This document shows, one piece after another, positions 58,041-64,000 of a stretch of DNA of 64,000 bases. This DNA is from Sclerurus mexicanus (Eukaryota > Chordata > Aves > Passeriformes > Furnariidae): NCBI GenBank assembly GCA_013396755.1, contig VWZF01002603.1, positions 255,912 through 319,911 of the forward strand. The letters run 5' to 3'. The notes beneath the pieces were generated by a model, which was not told the origin of the DNA, did no database searches, and saw nothing but the letters and a program-made list of their open reading frames with translations. The first letter of the stretch is position 1. The number at the start of each line of letters is the position of its first letter. The position numbers and the translations under genes were made by a program.

Positions 58041-61000
58041 AAACCAAGAAAAAGTGAAGAAAAACCCACAATCCTACACCTCCAAGATTGAGCTACCTTT
58101 CAGGAATGTGAAGGAACTTAACATGTCCAATTTTTACCTTTGGAAATTTCCCTTTGGCTGTGGCACTTACCTCCCAACCTGCAATAATCACAACAGCTGA
58201 TCACAAGGGGAGGTTTGCATTTCATGTCATCTTTTGTTCACTGTGTCTGCAGGAAGGCAGGCTTATTGCAGTCCCTGGGAACTTCCTCCCTCAGCTTTTC
58301 TGGAGAGATTTCTTTTCCCAGTTCTGCTTGGGAAAAGAAGCCAGAACCACCGCGTTGCATCCCACTGAAGTGTCTCCTGTGCAATTTTTCATGTTAAAGG
58401 TGGGTAAGCACACTTTCCAAGACAAAGCTGCCCGTGTTATTTTCTGGAAAGTCCTGTGTTTTCCAAAAATTGGAGTTGTCTTTATAAACCCGTTAGTGTA
58501 TTTTAGCAATATACGTTCATTAAAATCCCTTCCCTTCAGAAAATTGTCACGCTGGTGGATGCACTGCCCCAGTTTCCTTCTGAGGGCTGTGGCTATTTCA
58601 CACCACCAAGCATTGCTCTGGTGCTTCAGAATAAATCAGCCAGTTGAAAGAATGCAGGAAAGTTGTAGAAAAAGAGCTGATCTGAGATTTCACTGAGTCG
58701 CTGGAAAACTTTGATCCATGTACATCCATGACATAGTTTATGACTACACACTTCAAAGATTTAGCTTTTTTGTTTCGTTAATAATGTGGTTTCTCCCCCA
58801 GAGGCCTCTCACCTCTGTGAGAACTGGGTTCATTCAGCAACACTCGGAGCAAGGGACAGTATTTGGGCCACAATGATCATTTTATGGGTTATCTTGTTTG
58901 TCACTGAGCTCTCTAAAATCTATTCAAATAGGGTCCAACTTGCCCAAATAGTTCCTGTGGGATTTATCAGATTATTTATACAGCAATCAATATTATAATC
59001 TGGAATGAAGAAAAGTCCAGGTCATTATGATCTAGACCTTAATATCCAACAGGAGGAAGAAGAAAGAGAGGCAGAGAAGATGGCTTAGGATTAACATCTG
59101 CAACCTTATGTGTTGCATTGCAGACAGATCAAATGGGTTAGAAAGGAGCACAGTGGGAATAAAAAGATATTTCTGCCTCAATAAGACATTGACTATTTTT
59201 ATGTAACAATTAAGAAAAAAATGAAAGAGCGGGCTAAAGGTTTAGAACATCATAGCAGAGTGGAAATGATGAAATGGCCTGCAGTGGGGATATAAAAAAG
59301 CATAAATGTTTGATAAGGAATACTGAAGAAGGGATTGGAGCAAAGACAGAGGGATAAATAAAGGATAAGGAAGATTTGAGCTCCTAAAGCACAGGAGAAA
59401 TGGGAACCCAGGCAGTGTGTCACCAGGGTTGCTGTGCTGAGCAGAGGAAGGTAGGGACAAACAAGCCCCAGGCAAATCAGCAGCTGTTAAATACAAGAGG
59501 GACCCGGGAAAGGACTTTTAGAGTAGTTGCACATCCCATAAGACTCCAAAAATCCAGATATCTCCTACAGAATGGCTGGCTTCACTGATCCCAGGAGTTG
59601 TTTGCCTCCGGTGTCAACAGAGCCAGGATTTCTCCTCTGGACTTTGGGTGAAGTGTGCCTGAAGCAGGTACTGACTTGACCAAATTGTCCATTCTCAGAC
59701 ATCTGGACTCAATAACCACATCAGGAGGAAAACATTAAGACTCTGACATTGTTTGGTGTATGTTGGATAGTACACTTGCTGTCTCTGAAGGATCTGTATC
59801 GATCCTGGCCATGCGAAGGGTCTGTGCTGTTGAATCTGATGCACTTTGCACGGAAGACAGAAGGAGAGATAAGATTCAATTACTGTAATTGATCCAAATG
59901 GAATCACCAGATAGTTTTGTAATGCTTTGGCAGCTTTCTGTAGAATCAGAGGAGCCAATTTCTAGCCTGAGGATTGACATCTTTGTAATGAAGTCTGTGG
60001 TGATGCCTTTGGAGTTCAGAGGAACCCCCTACTCAAAGCTCCCACTGGGGAAGGCTCCACAAGGCTTTGACCTCAATTGAAAATTAAGGATGTTTTCCTG
60101 TGTGGCAAGTTATTATACCCTGTCCAAAATCAAACTGTTAATGGAAGCCATAGAAATGACATGGGAATCTCTTTGTAAAGACCACGAAAAACAGAGTCCA
60201 TTTCCCAATATTTTAAATATTAACCCTACTTCTTCTTACTGTTTCGTATTTTTATTTGGACATTTACTTTCCCAACCTTAAATCATTGCAGGGTGTGCCA
60301 TTTCAGCACCAATAGCTATTCCTTTTCCCAAATGAAAAATCTAGAGGAGCTTTCTAAGAACACAGAAGTTTTCTGGAACTAAGTCACATTTTCAAAAAGT
60401 TTTCTCAGGGACTTTATCCAGAAGAGATGAAGTCCACAAAAGTCTGTCAGTTGCTTCTAAGTTGCTCTGAATTAGGTCTGTCTTGCAGGATACCTTCCAG
60501 CACATCTCAAGCTCGGTGATCATTTCTGTCTGTGTAGTCAATACGTCCAAGAACTTTCTTCCAAAACGAGCAAATTTATCCAATTTCTGTTTCGTGTTGG
60601 TTTTTTGAATGCACATTGCTTGGATCTCAAGCTTGGTTAGCAACAAGGACCTTGAGTTTCTTCACTCCCCACTTGTCCAGCCCATTGGCTTTGCCCCTTG
60701 CTAGCACAAGCAGAAGGGCTCTGCAGAGAGGAGCCTCTTTGGGGAGCTGCCATTTCATCATTTGGCCTTCTCCCTTCCTTGTTCTGCTACAGTCTCACCC
60801 GCCAAATATTTGAGGCCCAGTTTTGGCTGGAAACAAAGCTCAAAAGTTAAAGAAAGCTGAGAAAGCGTCCAATTTGCACCAGAGGGAGCCTCTGCAATTC
60901 GCTTTGTTGGAAGAGGCATCCAATCAGCAGCACACATATGGCGCAAGCGTTCGAAAAGTTCTTAGCCTGGCAAGCAGAGCCACGCCACTCTCGTCCAAGC

Positions 61001-61587
61001 TGATGGCAAAGAGACTGCTCCATCTGTGAGCAAAGACCGTGGGCTGGGGGCTGTTCTCATCTTCCCTTTCTGTTTTGTTTGTTCTTCCCCCCTCCCTCCC
61101 CCATTGTCATTTTTTAAAAGGAGCAGCAGCATTTCAGGAAGATGGTGCAGAAAGCACAATCAGGTTTATAGCATTTCCACTATCTGCTTCTCATTAATAT
61201 TGATTTTTTTATATTTCATCACTGGCAGCAAACATGACTCTTACCAAAAAAAAAAAAAATAAAAAAAATCTACTCTTCAGTTCCCAGCTTTTCTTGAATG
61301 GGAGATAACATGCCTTACTCACTTTGAGGAAAAACTGTACTGCTTCTCTACATAGTTAATTACAGTTTTTCACTTTTATTGTCTGACACTCCTAAACAAT
61401 TGCTGAAAGTTTCTCACCGAAGCCTGCAACTGAGAAAATAATTTCTTGAGAGAGAACTGTGTTCACTAAGTCAAATCATAACATGCTGCTCATTTTTGTA
61501 GAATTCAAGTCTGGTGTAATGCTGGAGCATTATAATATGCACTCGTGATTAAAAAGATTGAGGAATCCTGAGAAATGAGCTATAAAA
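58041..61587. other. Intergenic DNA, no supported gene
   Basis: The 180-codon frame 58154-58696 has no recognisable motif or splice boundary. Simple A tracts lie at 61246-61268. No repeat family is recognised. Confidence 0.4.
61246..61268. repeat. Poly-A tract
   Basis: Fourteen A, T, then eight A. No retroelement body is recognised upstream on the plus strand. Confidence 0.7.
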
Positions 61588-61640
61588 GTTGTGGATGCCC
61601 CATCCCTGGAAGTATTGAAGGCCAGGTTGGATGCAGGGGG
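61588..61640 (+). mobile_element. Very short CR1 fragment
   Basis: 'gttgtggatgccccatccctggaagtattgaaggccaggttggatg' matches the CR1 3' region in sense orientation. Only about 50 bp remain. Confidence 0.75.
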
Positions 61641-63039
61641 TAAGTGTATATATATGCTTGCTCTTAATAGATATTTTAAAGAACAGAGATTTGGGGAGGA
61701 AGGGAGAAATCAGTTAGATGGGAAACACTGGACTTATCAGCCCGTTTTTTCCCCATTACAAGGCAGATAAATGTGTGTTCAGAGAAATACGATGTGTCTG
61801 TGATCCTATCTCTCCAAGAAATAAGACCCAGTGGATTGAAGTAGAAACTCACTTTTATTGGCTATTTAACTCTTCTTTGTTTTCCTGAAGGTAACTTCCG
61901 GTCACGGGCCAAACTAAATAAGGACTAGGCTACCATCAGTAAGTGAGACAGTCCTTTTCTTGCCCCCCAAAAAATCCCCAACATACCCAAATTAGAAATG
62001 TCAATCCTTCTTCACAGGCCTTCCCATGCTCGCAAATGGGCTTGTCCTCCAAGGAAGTTCTTGCTTCAGGGCTGGGGATGGGAAGAATCTACTGCCCAAA
62101 GCAGATTAAAAACCTCTGAGAGCAGATCCACTGCTTGCAGCTGTAGCTTTCCTTTCAATATTGAAAGATGCATTTAGGTGCCATTCAAACATCCACACAG
62201 CCCAGCAGTCAGGGTTGGGGTTTCTCACCATATTTCAGGCTAATTAGCCCTTGAGCACACTGCAAATCCCCCAAAATAAGGGGAGCAAGGAGGACGGGAA
62301 GAGAGATGTGGAAACTGGAAGGAGCACGTGGTGTTCCAGGACTGGAATGATGGGATTGACACCTTTTTGGTCTCTGGGTGTTTGAAAGGGGTTTGGGCAG
62401 GTGTGAAGTTATCAATAGCTGTCAGGAAGCCTTGCCCGTGTTTGCTGCTTCACTTATGGCTTGGTACTTAAAAAGGAGAGATTGATTGGTTTCAGAGCAC
62501 GCTGTAATCCATACGGCATGTTCGGACAAACATTCCAGCTTTCCACTTTCATTAGAGGTGACTCAGTTGTTTAGTATTTCAAATCAGGAAAATGATCGTG
62601 TCAATGCTCTAATTCCCTAAGAAGAGAAATATTGCCTTATTTTTCTGCTATTTGCTTTGGTTTATGCATATTCACCCTTATTTCTGCATTTGCTCATGCT
62701 GTTTGCTTTAGTGAATATGCTTTAGTGTTTTTGCAGGCTAAGATTGAGCAGAATTTCTCTTTGGGCAGAGATTGACAGAAAAAGTTTAATCTGCAGCCAA
62801 AACACTTATTTTATTTTGTCTCCCAATGATGTAAGTGCAGAACAGAGTAATTGCATGGAGCGTGGTCGTCATACTCTGGCAGCAGCGAGAGGTGCTGCCA
62901 GCTGGCTTTTGGCAGCGTCTTTGCAAGGGCCTGTGGAGCTTCCAGCGCTTGCACTGGCTGTCACCACTCACAGCAGTGCAGAGACAACATCTCAAAGGCC
63001 AGGCCAGCCCTTAGTCAGGGCTTCATTTGTGCCATGATG
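61641..63039. other. Intergenic DNA, no supported gene
   Basis: Frames at 62744-63045 and their minus shadow overlap in three phases. AT-rich DNA at 62620-62720. Nothing else recognised. Confidence 0.35.
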
Positions 63040-63270
63040 TTTTAATGCCACCATAAAATGCCAAGCGATGCCCTACAGCGGAGCGATTGATGAGCACGTC
63101 TCTTGTGCCCTGAGTGATCCTGGCATTCCTGGGGCTGTGACACGAGCAAAGGGGTGTCTTGTGGCCTCTTCAATTAGCTGACTCTCCAGCGCACACCGAG
63201 GGTGCCCGAAGGGGATTTGTGCCTGCTAAAGCCATCAGCTGTCCTTGCAGGGACATGTGCTAATGAATCA
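63040..63270. promoter_or_regulatory. Candidate conserved non-coding block
   Basis: CpG-retaining repeat-free sequence: CAAGCGATGCC, AGCGGAGCGATTGATGAGCACG, TCAATTAGCTGAC, CAGCGCACACCGAGG, TAATGAATCAATCAGG. GATTGAT and ATCAATCA are PBX/MEIS/HOX-like. Inferred only. Confidence 0.25.
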
Positions 63271-63684
63271 ATCAGGCAGGGCTCAAGCACACCCGCAGAA
63301 AGGAGGAGGTGAGGACCCTGCCCTCACAGGTACTTTCGGGGTTAGGGGCAGAGTTAGATACCCCAAACCAGAACTTTAACAAATTTCAAGTGTCTAAACC
63401 CCATAAAATCCAGATCAGGACAATTTGAACCAGAAGCAGGACAACACAGTGTCTCTGACACTCCCAGCTGCACACCAGCCATACTGGGTCCACCAAGGCT
63501 GTGCACCATCCCAACCTAGTTTCATGTGCCCTGTGGGAACGAGGGGACAAGGAGTATGATCCCTGTCTTGCAGGGACTCCGAGAGGGTGTAGATGCCTGA
63601 GGGGAGCTTTGCTGCCACACCAAGATGAAGGTGCCTAAAGATTCATCTGGGAAGCACTCACATCATCACATGGATCACACAAGC

Positions 63685-64000
63685 ACAGAATATGCTGAGT
63701 TGGAAGGGACCCACAAGGGATCACTGAGTCCAGCTCCTGACGCTGCACAGGACCATCCCCAAGAATCACACCAGATGCCTGAGAACATTGTCCAAACACT
63801 TCTTGAATTCTGTCAGGTTTGGTGCTGTGGGGAGCCTGCTCCAGTGCCCAACCACCCTCTGAGTGAAGAACCATTTTCTAATATCCAATCTAAACCTTCC
63901 CTCACACAACTCCTGGTCACTCCCTTGGGTTCTGTCACTGTTCACCACAGGGATCAGTGTCTGCCCCTCCCCTTCCTCTCATGAAGAAATAGGTCTTACC
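63685..64000 (-). mobile_element. CR1 LINE 3' region, continues past window end
   Basis: The plus strand shows 'gagttggaagggaccca', 'tcactgagtccagctcctgacgctgcacaggac', 'gggagcctgctccagtgcccaaccaccc', 'gtgaagaaccattttctaatatccaatctaaac', and runs to the right edge. It is similar in subfamily to the copy at 53297-53715. The minus frame (63766-63948) is the decayed ORF2 C-terminus. Confidence 0.93.

Noticed and set aside
58154..58696. 180-codon plus frame
   Set aside because: No motif or codon bias and a shadow frame on the other strand.

Overview
The window looks like avian nuclear DNA. It carries many short, 5'-truncated CR1 LINE fragments on both strands, and several of them keep the recognisable CR1 3' end (for example the 'ggttggaagggacct' and 'tccctggaggtgttcaag' type phrases). 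It also carries a solo LTR of the common avian type that starts TGT(C/T)GTGGTTTAAC, and a second nested solo LTR. There are no bacterial-style operons, and the 60-180 aa open frames scattered on both strands look like chance frames.

The only protein-coding sequence I can support well is a 3'-terminal exon on the + strand (8750-8908). It has a splice acceptor, 52 in-frame codons with G/C-rich third positions and a TGA stop, and a 3' UTR follows with AATAAA signals at 8980 and 9484. I cannot name the protein. Bases 1-8749 are therefore probably the last intron(s) of that gene; one weak candidate internal exon lies at 864-923. The remaining ~54 kb (9.5-64 kb) shows no convincing exon and reads as intergenic DNA or a gene desert.

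Region 10.2-12.3 kb holds a CR1 element with an internal deletion, interrupted by a 487-bp solo LTR on the minus strand that has 6-bp target-site duplications. An 863-bp block containing this LTR is present twice, with one mismatch, on either side of a single N at 11396. This is very probably an unresolved contig overlap (false duplication) rather than biology. Other CR1 pieces lie near 14.9, 26.0, 30.7, 39.7, 45.0, 45.3, 53.5, 61.6 and 63.8 kb. Solo LTRs lie at 17.8-18.2 kb (7-bp flanking repeats) and, less surely, at 33.9-34.2 kb.

Between the repeats are AT-rich, repeat-free blocks that keep CpGs, homeodomain-type TAAT motifs, E-boxes and short perfect palindromes (2.4, 4.6, 5.3, 13.5, 20.6, 27.5, 38.9, 47.8, 52.0, 55.3, 57.9 and 63.1 kb). 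They look like conserved non-coding, enhancer-like DNA, but conservation cannot be tested from one sequence. I found no new enzyme or defence system. The points most worth checking are the false duplication, the unnamed terminal exon, and the enhancer-like blocks and hairpins.
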